48,581 nucleotides of DNA from assembly GCA_020049515.1 (NCBI GenBank), contig JAIFKQ010000030.1:1-48581 (forward strand), given 5' to 3'. Within the stretch, counting starts at the first letter, position 1; each line of letters opens with the position of its first letter. This stretch comes from Paludibacter sp. (GTDB taxonomy: Bacteria; Bacteroidota; Bacteroidia; Bacteroidales; Paludibacteraceae). Position numbers and translations under genes: made by a program. Shown here piece after piece: positions 1 to 9,469 of the stretch. The notes beneath the pieces were generated by a model. The model did no database searches. It worked only from the letters and a program-made list of their open reading frames with translations, and was not told the DNA's origin.

Positions 1-76
1 CTACAAGGCGTTTGTCTTCGAGCAGCGCAATAGAAATTTCGGATGTTTTCACATCAACTACTAGTTCGCTATTCAC
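1..76 (-). CDS. rng: Ribonuclease G/E, N-terminal fragment (runs off the window start)
   Basis: Reverse complement from a GTG at 76 reads MNSELVVDVKTSEISIALLEDKRLV..., the typical N-terminus of Bacteroidota RNase G; position downstream of HU matches the usual gene order. Confidence 0.8.
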   Translation of the reverse strand, partial: MNSELVVDVKTSEISIALLEDKRLV

Positions 77-109
77 TTTATTATTGATTTTGGGGTTTGT
101 TTTTTATAA

Positions 110-158
110 AGAAAAAACAAACCTTAAGCTTAATATAAAGCTTATAAGTTTGTTTTCT
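110..158 (-). terminator. Hairpin plus U-tract (minus strand) between the bL38-like ORF and rng
   Basis: Arms aaaacaaaccttaagctt (114-131) and aagcttataagtttgtttt (138-156); on the minus strand the hairpin runs into TTTTTTC. Overlaps a second 12-bp perfect hairpin (94-123). Confidence 0.5.
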
Positions 159-184
159 TGTACTTTATGATTAAAGACTATAGA

Positions 185-277
185 CTATTTCTTTTTCTTA
201 TGTCTATTTTTTCTAAGTCTTTTCTTTCTTTTGTGAGTTGACATTTTATGTCCTTTTCTTTTTTTACCGCTTGGCAT
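185..277 (-). CDS. 30-aa highly basic AURKAIP1/COX24-domain (bL38-like) ribosomal protein
   Basis: Minus-strand ORF MPSGKKRKGHKMSTHKRKKRLRKNRHKKKK*, below the ORF-track length cut-off; sequence and position between HU and rng match the small COX24-like protein found in Bacteroidota. Confidence 0.85.
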   Translation of the reverse strand: MPSGKKRKGHKMSTHKRKKRLRKNRHKKKK

Positions 278-305
278 CTGAATTGAATTAATTGTATGAA
301 AAAAT

Positions 306-578
306 TTATTTTATTACGCTAACAAAAGTCTTTGCAGGCTTGAAAGAAGGAATGTTGTGCGCTGGAATAATGATAGTTGTATTTTTAGAGATATTACGAG
401 CTGTTTTTTCTGCTCTTTCTTTGATAATAAAGCTACCAAATCCTCTTAAATATACATTTTCATTTTTTGAAAGAGAATCTTTTACTGTTTCCATAAAAGC
501 TTCAACGGTTGTTAATACAGTTGCTTTATCAATGCCTGTATTCTTAGCAATTTCATTTACGATGTCTGCCTTAGTCAT
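306..578 (-). CDS. hup: HU family DNA-binding protein
   Basis: MTKADIVNEIAKNTGIDKATVLTTVEAFMETVKDSLSKNENVYLRGFGSFIIKERAEKTARNISKNTTIIIPAHNIPSFKPAKTF: classic HU fold sequence. Confidence 0.97.
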   Translation of the reverse strand: MTKADIVNEIAKNTGIDKATVLTTVEAFMETVKDSLSKNENVYLRGFGSFIIKERAEKTARNISKNTTIIIPAHNIPSFKPAKTFVSVIK

Positions 579-643
579 TTGAGTAATTATTATTTAATAT
601 GTTAGTAAAAATTGATATTTTTAGTCAGTTTTGAAACGGACTG

Positions 644-651
644 CAAATATA
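644..651 (-). promoter_or_regulatory. Bacteroidota -7 element (TAnnTTTG) for HU
   Basis: Minus strand TATATTTG about 70 nt upstream of the HU start. Confidence 0.45.
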
Positions 652-1402
652 TAGCTTTTATTCTGATTAAAAAACAATTGCACGATTTATTTTCCCTAAA
701 AACGAGTTTTTTTAATTTTTTCTACTTTCAATTGTTGTTGATTTTCTATTTCACAAAAACGTATATTTTTCAATGTGTTGTTTTCTAATTTTAATATCAA
801 ATAAAGATTACGCTACTTTTTGTCGTTTTGATGTTTTTTTATCATAATGTGCGTCCTTATAACGGTTTGACAACTCGAACAAAAAACAATGAAAAAAATT
901 ATTGATTCTCGTTTAATAATGTAATTAAAAATCTGCGAAGCAAATAAAGACAAAGACCTCTTCTGATTATGGAATACTAAGAGAACAAAAAAAAGGAAGT
1001 CTGCGAATTGTAGAATGACAAACTTTCATTTATTGAGATCAAACTTGTAGCATAATGAGCTCTCTCAAGACATAATCTTCTCTTCGTTAATATATTGAGA
1101 TGAATATTCAATATCAGCACATTACAAATAGTTATATAGGATTGGGAAACTCATTTAGGTCTAAATTTCAGTTTTAATGGAATCAACTTTATCAATTCAA
1201 CAAAACCTTATATTTTTCAGTACACGACATTATATAACGAACAGAAAACAAGACAATAAGCCATTTATTCATATAATTTCTTTGTTTTAATCAATTGTTT
1301 TTGTCCACCGTTTATTCTGGATTACTTTTGTGCTCCAAAGTTTCACTTTTCTTCGATACCCAACACCTAAATAATGGTATTATATTGTTTACACAAAACA
1401 CC

Positions 1403-2476
1403 ATGAATACATCAAACTCGAACATTTCGGCAACACTAGCTTTATGGTATGCTCAAAATAAGCGCGATTTACCCTGGAGGAATATAAATAACCCCTATCT
1501 AATTTGGATATCTGAAATCATATTGCAACAAACTAGGGTAAATCAAGGGATGAATTATTATTTAAGGTTTATCGAACGATTTTCAACAGTGAGTGAGCTG
1601 GCAGAAGCTGACGAAGATGAAGTCTTAAAATACTGGCAGGGATTGGGTTATTACTCTCGCGCCCGAAATTTGCACAAAGCAGCTCGCATGATTTCAACAG
1701 ATTTTAAAGGTATATTTCCAGACAAGCACATTGATGTTTTAAAATTGATGGGTGTTGGTGAATATACAGCCGCTGCAATTTGTTCTTTTGCCTACAATCA
1801 GCCTTATGCGGTGGTGGATGGGAATGTTTTTCGGTTTTTATCGCGCCTATTTGGAATTGAAACTGCCATAGATAGCAGTAATGGTAAAAAGGAATTTACA
1901 ACCTTGGCTCAAAAACTATTATCCAAAACAAATCCAGGATTACACAATCAAGCTATCATGGAGTTTGGAGCATTACAATGTGTGCCTATTTCACCCAATT
2001 GTGATAGCTGTCCATTAAAATCAATCTGTAAAGCATTTGAGCTAAACTTGGTTGCAAATTTACCTATAAAAACAATTAAAGCAAAAGTGACTCATCGTTT
2101 TTTCAATTATCTATTTATTGAATATCAAGGATATACTTACATTCAGCAACGAGTATCAAAAGACATTTGGCAAAATTTATATGAATTTCCTTTAATTGAA
2201 TCTAATCGATTACTAGAAATAGATGAACTGCTAGAAGAGAGGGATTTTAAGAGCCTATTTGAAGGAATTGATAGAATAGAAATTATTGAAAAAACAAATC
2301 AAAAGAAGCACATACTCTCGCACAGGGTAATTTTTTCACAATTTATTAGCATTAAAATATCTGGCAAAATTACTGAATTAGATAAGTTAATTATTATTCC
2401 AATAGAAGAAATAGACCGTTACCCAGTTTCAAGGTTAATGGAGTTGTATTTAGAAAAATTGAGATTGAAAAATTGA
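1403..2476 (+). CDS. mutY: A/G-specific adenine glycosylase
   Basis: WYAQNKRDLPWRNINNPYLIWISEIILQQTRVNQGMNYYLRF...LMGVGEYTAAAICSFAYNQPYAVVDGNVFRFLSRLF...C-x6-C-x2-C-x5-C FeS cluster. ORF is open from 1295 but MNTSNSN at 1403 is the likely start. Confidence 0.95.
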   Translation: MNTSNSNISATLALWYAQNKRDLPWRNINNPYLIWISEIILQQTRVNQGMNYYLRFIERFSTVSELAEADEDEVLKYWQGLGYYSRARNLHKAARMISTDFKGIFPDKHIDVLKLMGVGEYTAAAICSFAYNQPYAVVDGNVFRFLSRLFGIETAIDSSNGKKEFTTLAQKLLSKTNPGLHNQAIMEFGALQCVPISPNCDSCPLKSICKAFELNLVANLPIKTIKAKVTHRFFNYLFIEYQGYTYIQQRVSKDIWQNLYEFPLIESNRLLEIDELLEERDFKSLFEGIDRIEIIEKTNQKKHILSHRVIFSQFISIKISGKITELDKLIIIPIEEIDRYPVSRLMELYLEKLRLKN

Positions 2477-2486
2477 GATTTGAAAA

Positions 2487-2535
2487 CTCCCGCTTATTTT
2501 CGTTAAGACAGATACCTAATGAAAAAAAGCGGGAG
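2487..2535. terminator. Possible stem-loop between convergent mutY and thioredoxin genes
   Basis: 9-bp perfect arms ctcccgctt (2487-2495) and aagcgggag (2527-2535) with a long 31-nt loop; only a weak T-tract. Confidence 0.3.
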
Positions 2536-2541
2536 AAAGGT

Positions 2542-2979
2542 TTATTTCTTAAAAAAATGTGTCTTCACTAATGCCTCAAATTCATTATAATCGCGGTAAC
2601 CTAGCTCCGATTTATAGCTTTTATTAGTTCCCATAAATACAATTGTAGGCATTGCCTCTACTTTAAACAGTTTAGCTAATTCAGGCTGTTGATCTACATC
2701 TATCTTATAAACAATAAGTTTACCTTTGTATTTGTCTTGAATAGCTTGTAAATGGGGTGCTAGCATTTTGCATGGACGACACCAAGTAGCATGAAAATCC
2801 AAAATAATAGGAATTTTACTTACCCGAGTAAAAGATTTATTCTTTTCAAAATTCCAAACTTTTTCTTTGAAGGTTTGTGCATTTAGTTCTAAAATTTGAA
2901 CCGTTTTGATTTTTGGTTGTGCCACTACGTAAGACGTAACAAATAGGCATAACAACAATGTTTGAAGAGTTTTTTTCAT
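2542..2979 (-). CDS. Secreted thioredoxin-family protein
   Basis: Signal peptide MKKTLQTLLLCLFVTSYVVA; ILDFHATWCRPCKMLAPHL (WCxPC active site), VEAMPTIVFM cis-Pro. Confidence 0.92.
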   Translation of the reverse strand: MKKTLQTLLLCLFVTSYVVAQPKIKTVQILELNAQTFKEKVWNFEKNKSFTRVSKIPIILDFHATWCRPCKMLAPHLQAIQDKYKGKLIVYKIDVDQQPELAKLFKVEAMPTIVFMGTNKSYKSELGYRDYNEFEALVKTHFFKK

Positions 2980-3144
2980 GGATTTTATTTTCTAATTTAT
3001 TGTACTAACGAAAGAAAGTATCTTTTTGATTTGAACGCTATAAAAGTTTAACAATAATTCCAATTTCTAGATTAAGTATCTTAATGCGAGTTAATTAACA
3101 CATAGCCGTATTATTGCAATTTTTCAAAGAACTTAATCATCATT

Positions 3145-3975
3145 TCATTGAGTTCTATTTTTAATTCTATCTATTTTCAACTTAGCTTTTTTAATTTCTT
3201 TTTGAAGTTTTGCTACATCTTTTTTAACCACCCATAATTTATAAGCTTCTACAACCGCTTTTTTATCTGATTCTGTCAAAAAATAAGTGGCTGTTTTTTT
3301 TCCATGAAGGCTAACTTTTATTGACTGAGATTGGTATTGTAGAATAAATTCAGAAACCCTGTAACTTTCCTCATTTTTAAAGGTAACTGCCTCCCATCGG
3401 GTTCCAGCGTCAGTAAAACTATGGTTGGCAGCATTTGAAATTTCTATGGTATCTGAATTTGCAAATAACTGATTAGCAGATACCTGTACAGAACTATGTT
3501 CAATTTTAGCTCCGCAATAATTACTCACTAAATAGAAATCAGCATTTTCATTCACATAAGCTTTTAGGTAATTTCTATTCGTATTATTTTCTATTTTTTG
3601 AGCTTTATATACATAGTTTCCCACTTCTTGATAAACTGTATCTTTTTCAAATCTAAAATTTCGTTGAATAGAATCTTGCTCTTTGATTTTTAGTGGTAAA
3701 ATGCTGTCACAATAAGCCAAAGTTCGAGCACTTTCTCGTCGAACAATAGTATCTGCAAAAGCAGCAGCAATTTTTCGTCTTGCCACTAAACGCGGAAAAA
3801 GAAGATGTATGCTGTCAATTTGAATTTTGGCCGAATTTAAAGCATTATCATTAATCAATTTTTCTATATTGCTTAATCTAATATCGGCTTGTTTTTCTTG
3901 TGCTTCACGTGAGTTACATGATACCAATAAAAATACCAATAAATAAACGATACTTGAGCTGTGTTTTATTTTCAT
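3145..3975 (-). CDS. Hypothetical lipoprotein with C-terminal coiled coil
   Basis: Likely start MKIKHSSSIVYLLVFLLVSC (lipobox) inside the track ORF 3145..4035; KLQKEIKKAKLKIDRIKN C-terminal helix. Confidence 0.75.
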   Translation of the reverse strand: MKIKHSSSIVYLLVFLLVSCNSREAQEKQADIRLSNIEKLINDNALNSAKIQIDSIHLLFPRLVARRKIAAAFADTIVRRESARTLAYCDSILPLKIKEQDSIQRNFRFEKDTVYQEVGNYVYKAQKIENNTNRNYLKAYVNENADFYLVSNYCGAKIEHSSVQVSANQLFANSDTIEISNAANHSFTDAGTRWEAVTFKNEESYRVSEFILQYQSQSIKVSLHGKKTATYFLTESDKKAVVEAYKLWVVKKDVAKLQKEIKKAKLKIDRIKNRTQ

Positions 3976-4166
3976 TTTTGCGCATTTGTACTTTCCTTTT
4001 TTCTTAACAAAAAGCAAAGATAGATATTTCTGCAAAAATAGATGATAAAATTAGAATATGCAATTTTTAAAATTGAACTTACAGTTTTGTCTATTATAGA
4101 GAATAAAAAAGTATAGCAATTAGGCATCTTTTTTTTGAATAATGCAATCAAATAGCAGAATTTGTA

Positions 4167-4174
4167 TATCTTTG
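4167..4174 (+). promoter_or_regulatory. -7 element (TATCTTTG) upstream of the first EPS gene
   Basis: TAnnTTTG match about 30-50 nt upstream of the first OPX gene. Confidence 0.4.
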
Positions 4175-4202
4175 TTGCAAATTTCCAAAAAAAAATTACT
4201 CG

Positions 4203-5012
4203 ATGCATAAAGCAATAATGAAGTTTTTGTTTATTCTGTCGTTGGCTTTTCAGTTAACTTCTTGTATAACAACACGCCACATAAACTACTTACAGCCCAC
4301 CAAAAATTTCATTCCAGCCTATAAGGATACTGTAGCATATGATGATTATCGATTAAGAATCGGTGACAAATTGTATATTCAAGTATATTCTACAGATGAT
4401 AAAACAAATGCTTTATTTAACGGAAATAGAAGTTCAGGTATGCAAATGATGTCAAATTCGGGTTCTGGTTCTGGCGAAATGATGGATTTATATACAAACT
4501 TAATACATCTAGATGGAAACATCAAATTACCATTGGTGGGCGATGTTTACGTTCAAGGGCTGACTTTGAGGAATGCAAAATTAGCTATAGAAGAGGCAAT
4601 AAAACCCATATTAAAATTAAATTCTGTGGACGTTAGAATGATGGGGCAGTATTTTAGTATTATAGGTGCAGGCAAGTCGGGTCGATTTCCAATTACTAGA
4701 GAAAAAGTAAATATATTTCAAGCAATTGCCCTGTCTGGCGATTTAGGATTTTATGCTGATAGAAGCAATATAAAAATACTGCGTGAAACAGAAGATGGGG
4801 GTACCCAAATTAAAGTATTTGATATTAGAAGCGTAGATATTATTCACTCCGAGTTCTATTATTTAGAACCCGACGATGTAATTTTTTTGCAACCTATGAA
4901 GGAACAATTTTTTGGCGTATCAACTTTCTGGACAGCAGTTTCCACCATAATTACTACTTACTCATTTGGAGTAATTATATATAGAAGCTTTTTCACACAA
5001 CCTAATCCTTAA
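4203..5012 (+). CDS. Polysaccharide export (OPX, Wza-like) lipoprotein
   Basis: Lipobox LTSC; DYRLRIGDKLYIQVYSTDD, LDGNIKLPLVGDVYVQGLTLRNAKLAIEEAI, SLBB-like GRFPITREKVNIFQAIALSGDL, C-terminal hydrophobic helix. Start may be 4218. Confidence 0.92.
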   Translation: MHKAIMKFLFILSLAFQLTSCITTRHINYLQPTKNFIPAYKDTVAYDDYRLRIGDKLYIQVYSTDDKTNALFNGNRSSGMQMMSNSGSGSGEMMDLYTNLIHLDGNIKLPLVGDVYVQGLTLRNAKLAIEEAIKPILKLNSVDVRMMGQYFSIIGAGKSGRFPITREKVNIFQAIALSGDLGFYADRSNIKILRETEDGGTQIKVFDIRSVDIIHSEFYYLEPDDVIFLQPMKEQFFGVSTFWTAVSTIITTYSFGVIIYRSFFTQPNP

Positions 5013-5064
5013 TTTAAGTTTGAAAAGCTCCTATTAATATTAACTTTGGTTTTACAACACTTAT

Positions 5065-5814
5065 ATGATAAAAAAAACTCAATTGCTTCTGATGTTTGTG
5101 GCTTTACTGTCATTTTCATCATGTTACAATTATAAAAACTTACGATTATTGCAAGAAAATAATCATTCGTTGCCCGAATATCCTAAAAATGAATATTCAG
5201 ATTATCGTATTAATATTAATGATGAAATAATATATCGGCTTATCACTTCCGATGAAACCATTTCAAAATTAATTTCTCCAGAAAATGGGGGAGGTAATAT
5301 GCAAAACCAAATATCTTATCGCGTTTTTCCTGATGGTACAATAGATTTGCCTTTTCTAAACAATATTGCTATTGCAGGTTTAACTCTCAGTGAGGCTTCG
5401 CTAGAAGTAGAAAAGCGTTTTAAGGAATTGATACCCGATGCAGTAATCAAATTAAGTCTTTCTAATAAAACATTTACGGTATTTGGCGATGCTGGTTCAG
5501 GAATATTTCCAATTTACAAAGAAAAACTAACCATTTTTCAAGCATTATCCATGTCGGGTGATTTTAACGAATCGAGTGATAGAAAACATGTACGCATTAT
5601 TCGTGAATCGGATAAAGGTATTAATATCATAGAGTTTGATGTTCGTCCTAAAAGTATAATAGACTCTAAATACTATTATATTTACCCTAATGATATAATA
5701 TATATTAGAAGGAACTTTTCAAGTTTCTACAAAGTGAATAATTATTCCGCACTATTAGGCGTAGTAACTTTCTCTATGTCGTTATTGGTGACCGTTTTGA
5801 ATTACAACAAATAA
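5065..5814 (+). CDS. Polysaccharide export (OPX, Wza-like) lipoprotein, tandem paralog
   Basis: LLSFSSCYNYKNLRLLQENN; DYRININDEIIYRLIT; FPDGTIDLPFLNNIAIAGLTLSEASLEVEKRF; same architecture as 4203..5012. Confidence 0.92.
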   Translation: MIKKTQLLLMFVALLSFSSCYNYKNLRLLQENNHSLPEYPKNEYSDYRININDEIIYRLITSDETISKLISPENGGGNMQNQISYRVFPDGTIDLPFLNNIAIAGLTLSEASLEVEKRFKELIPDAVIKLSLSNKTFTVFGDAGSGIFPIYKEKLTIFQALSMSGDFNESSDRKHVRIIRESDKGINIIEFDVRPKSIIDSKYYYIYPNDIIYIRRNFSSFYKVNNYSALLGVVTFSMSLLVTVLNYNK

Positions 5815-5846
5815 GCAACTAAATAAAACTCCAAATATCAGATACA

Positions 5847-8240
5847 ATGGAACAAAACAATTATGAGAAACCCTTTATGGAGGAAGAAGAATCGAGTTTC
5901 GATATCATGGAATGGGTATCGTATTTTCTCCATTTTTGGTATTTATTTGTTCTCGGAATAATCCTTTCGCTTGGTTTAGCTTATTTAGATAACAGATCGT
6001 GGCTTCCTACATTTCAAACAGCTGGTACTGTAATGATTGAGGAATATCGTGGGGTGTCGAGTGGTTCTCAAGCACTGATGCAAGGATTTGGTGTTGAAAC
6101 AGGCTACCGAAATGTAAACAATCAGGTTATTATGCTTGGTTCTTATGATTTGGTTTGTAAAGTGGTTGATAGCTTGCCTTCATTAAAAGTAGATTATATA
6201 TCAAAAGGAAGTTTTAAAACACGAAATCTTTATAAAACGGCTCCAATAAGTATTGAATCTGATTTTATATCGCCAGAGGCATACAACATATTATTCAAAA
6301 TAAAACTTCGTTCCAACGGTACTTATACCATTACTGTAGAAGACAATAAACTATATGACAATTTCTTTTTAGAGGGTCGTTATGGACAACCTGTGCAACA
6401 TAATTTATTTTTCATAACGGTTAATAATGTAGATAAGTTTTTAGGCAATTCTGAAAAATTTTTTCAATTCCGATCAAGAGAATCATTGGTAGCTGATTTT
6501 TCTTCGCGCTTGAGTTTCAAGTACGTTGTAGAAGGCTCCTCAGTACTTCAAGTTTCATTGGTTAGCGAAACCCCTGGGCGAGATGTGGACTTTATTGACA
6601 AATTGGCCGAAACATTTTTGGCACAAAACCTTGAGAGAAAAAATGATGCTGCCAATAAAACTATCAAATTTATTGACACTCAATTAGGTTCTGTAGAAAA
6701 GAAATTGAATGTTTCGGAGGATGAAATGACAAAGTTTAGACAACGGAATCAAATTGTCGATGTTTCTAGTCATACAAGTGATTTGCTAGGCAAAGCTACA
6801 AAATTTGATGCGCAGCAAGCCGAAATAAAATTACGCGAAACGTATTTGGATTATCTATCAAAATACCTAAAAACAAATTTTGAAGATGGAACAGTGGTTG
6901 CACCGTCTAGCTTAGGCTTGAACGAACCAATGTTAATGGCTTCAGTACAACAAATTAACGACTTGGTAACTCAACGAAGTGATTTGAGTGTAAAAAATAT
7001 GTATTATGCAAAATACAGCAAAGAAATAGATAATGTCAAAAAAACGGCATTGGAAGTGGTAAAAAATATGCGTGTATCATTGGAAATAGAAAAAGCAGAT
7101 TTCACGAAACGTTTTTCTTTAGTAAAAAAAGAAATAGAAGAGCTGCCAACCAAAGAGCTGGAAATGATTGCAATAGAAAGAAAATATAAGATGGATGATA
7201 ACTATTATACTTTCTTTCTTCAAAAACGTGCTGAATCTGAAATTTTAAAATCGTCAAACACACCTGATAATAATATTTTGGACAAAGCTAGGGTATTGTC
7301 AGTTACTAATGGGGATAAAAAATCAAAAACAACTTTGATGTTTTTGCTTTTTGGTATTCTTATACCCACTCTAATAGTAGTGATAAAAGAATTGCTTAAC
7401 AATACTGTTCGGTCATCAAAAGATGTGGAGCGGAACTCTTCATTCCCATTAATAGGCGCGGTGCGACATACCCAAAGTAATGACCCAATGTTAGTTGCCA
7501 AAAATCCTCGTTCGGCATTTTGTGAAATGTTTCGGGTTATTCGTACGCGTGTTGAATTTATTGTTCAGCGCAAAACAAACATTATAATGATGACTACTTC
7601 TACTGAATCGGGTGATGGAAAAACTTATTTTTGTATAAATTTGGCAGCAATCTATTCAATGGCTAGTCCTAAAACCATTCTGGTAGATATGGATATTAGG
7701 AAACCAACAATAAATCAGCGCTTCAACATTGTTCAAACCAATGGTGTAACGAATTACTTGATAAACCAATGTACACTTGATGATGTAATTGTAAGACTTC
7801 CTGGTATCGATTTTGACATTTTACCCGCTGGTACTATTCCACCAAACTCTGGTGAATTGATACGTTCTGATAAATTGTCCGAAATGTTTGTTGAGCTACG
7901 AAAACGTTATGAGTATATAATTATTGACACTAGCCCAATTGGAGTAGTTACCGATGCCTACGCATTGGCAGCTATATCAGATGTAAATATTTTTATTGTA
8001 CGTAATGGCAAAACGAATAAAACATTCTTTAAGAAATTAAGTGCCCAGCTTAAATTGGATAAATTACCAAATATGTACACCGTAATTAACGATGTAATAG
8101 CTGATGGAAATAAATACTCTAAATATAAATCATATAAATATGCTTATTTATTTGGATATAGTTATGGTTACACATCCAAACGCAAAAAGGATGGCTCAGA
8201 TAAGTACTTACATTATTATGAAGATGATAGCGAAATATAG
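5847..8240 (+). CDS. Wzc-like polysaccharide co-polymerase / BY-kinase
   Basis: N-terminal Wzz domain; Walker A TSTESGDGKTYF, Walker A' TILVDMDIRKP, Walker B EYIIIDTSPIG; tyrosine-rich tail YSKYKSYKYAYLFGYSYGY...YLHYYEDDSEI. Confidence 0.95.
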   Translation: MEQNNYEKPFMEEEESSFDIMEWVSYFLHFWYLFVLGIILSLGLAYLDNRSWLPTFQTAGTVMIEEYRGVSSGSQALMQGFGVETGYRNVNNQVIMLGSYDLVCKVVDSLPSLKVDYISKGSFKTRNLYKTAPISIESDFISPEAYNILFKIKLRSNGTYTITVEDNKLYDNFFLEGRYGQPVQHNLFFITVNNVDKFLGNSEKFFQFRSRESLVADFSSRLSFKYVVEGSSVLQVSLVSETPGRDVDFIDKLAETFLAQNLERKNDAANKTIKFIDTQLGSVEKKLNVSEDEMTKFRQRNQIVDVSSHTSDLLGKATKFDAQQAEIKLRETYLDYLSKYLKTNFEDGTVVAPSSLGLNEPMLMASVQQINDLVTQRSDLSVKNMYYAKYSKEIDNVKKTALEVVKNMRVSLEIEKADFTKRFSLVKKEIEELPTKELEMIAIERKYKMDDNYYTFFLQKRAESEILKSSNTPDNNILDKARVLSVTNGDKKSKTTLMFLLFGILIPTLIVVIKELLNNTVRSSKDVERNSSFPLIGAVRHTQSNDPMLVAKNPRSAFCEMFRVIRTRVEFIVQRKTNIIMMTTSTESGDGKTYFCINLAAIYSMASPKTILVDMDIRKPTINQRFNIVQTNGVTNYLINQCTLDDVIVRLPGIDFDILPAGTIPPNSGELIRSDKLSEMFVELRKRYEYIIIDTSPIGVVTDAYALAAISDVNIFIVRNGKTNKTFFKKLSAQLKLDKLPNMYTVINDVIADGNKYSKYKSYKYAYLFGYSYGYTSKRKKDGSDKYLHYYEDDSEI

Positions 8241-8316
8241 AAATAAAATAATAACTCGAAGTCTGTTTTTATTATTTAGATAAACAACAATCATTAAAAA
8301 CAAATAAATTTTAAAC

Positions 8317-9465
8317 ATGAAAAAAGTTGCTTTAATAACGGGAGTTACTGGACAAGATGGTGCATATTTAGCCGAACTTTTATTAAAAAAAGGATACATT
8401 GTACATGGATTAAAACGCAGGTCATCAATATTTAATACGGATAGAATTGACCATTTGTACCAAGATCCTCATGTGGATAATCGTAATTTCGTATTGCATT
8501 ATGGTGATATGACTGATTCGATGAATATTACACGAATTATACAAGAAACTCAACCAGATGAAATTTATAACTTGGCAGCAATGAGTCATGTAAAAGTAAG
8601 TTTTGACATTCCTGAATATACTGCAAATGCGGATGGTATAGGTACTTTAAGACTTCTTGAAGCGGTACGTTTGCTCAATATGACAAAAAAAACGCGTATT
8701 TACCAAGCTTCAACTTCAGAGCTTTACGGTTTGGTACAAGAGGTTCCACAAAAGGAAACTACACCATTTTATCCTCGCTCGCCTTACGCGGTAGCCAAAA
8801 TGTACGCTTATTGGATTACAGTAAATTATCGCGAAGCATACAATATGCATGCAAGTAATGGAATATTATTTAATCATGAATCACCATTGCGAGGCGAAAC
8901 ATTTGTAACTCGCAAAATAACCCGAGCTGCTGCGCGTATTGCAATGGGAATGCAAACCAACTTGTTTTTGGGAAATTTATCGTCAAAACGTGACTGGGGT
9001 CATGCTAAAGATTATGTTAGGGCAATGTACTTAATACTTCAACAAGAAACGCCCGATGATTATGTAATTGCAACAGGGATTACTACTGAAGTTCGAGAAT
9101 TTGTACGAATGGCTTTTGCCGAAATTGGTATTGGCATTTCCTTTAGTGGTGAGGGAATTGATGAGAAAGGAAGTATTTCGGAAATAAACGAAGCTTTATT
9201 TATAGAACAAATTGGTGCTGACTTTTTAACAGCTATAAAAGCAATTGATGGACCAATTGTTGAGGTGGATACAAATTATTTCCGTCCTACCGAGGTAGAT
9301 TTATTAATTGGCGATGCCACAAAATCAAGAACTGTATTGAATTGGATTCCAGAATACGATTTGAAAGCGTTGGTGAAAGACATGATGCATTCGGATGTAA
9401 AGTTGATGAAAAAAGAGACCTATTTGAAAGAAGGCGGCTTTACAGTGTTGAATTATTTTGAATAA
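8317..9465 (+). CDS. gmd: GDP-mannose 4,6-dehydratase
   Basis: [102 protein letters not shown]. Confidence 0.97.
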   Translation: MKKVALITGVTGQDGAYLAELLLKKGYIVHGLKRRSSIFNTDRIDHLYQDPHVDNRNFVLHYGDMTDSMNITRIIQETQPDEIYNLAAMSHVKVSFDIPEYTANADGIGTLRLLEAVRLLNMTKKTRIYQASTSELYGLVQEVPQKETTPFYPRSPYAVAKMYAYWITVNYREAYNMHASNGILFNHESPLRGETFVTRKITRAAARIAMGMQTNLFLGNLSSKRDWGHAKDYVRAMYLILQQETPDDYVIATGITTEVREFVRMAFAEIGIGISFSGEGIDEKGSISEINEALFIEQIGADFLTAIKAIDGPIVEVDTNYFRPTEVDLLIGDATKSRTVLNWIPEYDLKALVKDMMHSDVKLMKKETYLKEGGFTVLNYFE

Positions 9466-9469
9466 AATT

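Noticed and set aside
292-582. 96-aa plus-strand ORF
   Set aside because: Antisense to the HU gene, which has unmistakable family sequence; the plus-strand translation is a mirror artefact.
600-1402. About 700-bp gap between HU and mutY considered for hidden RNA genes
   Set aside because: No tRNA-like cloverleaf, strong stem-loop or conserved ORF could be recognised; ordinary divergent intergenic region.
3972-4208. 78-aa minus-strand ORF
   Set aside because: Overlaps the lipoprotein gene start in another frame and the EPS promoter region; low-complexity aromatic/Lys-rich translation with no motif.
7220-7501. 93-aa antisense ORF inside the first Wzc gene (likewise the antisense ORFs at 9325, 9988, 17734, 18227, 20409, 22401, 25276, 28482, 34513, 35137, 38037, 44788 and 46160)
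   Set aside because: Each lies opposite a well-supported coding gene; consistent with chance open frames.
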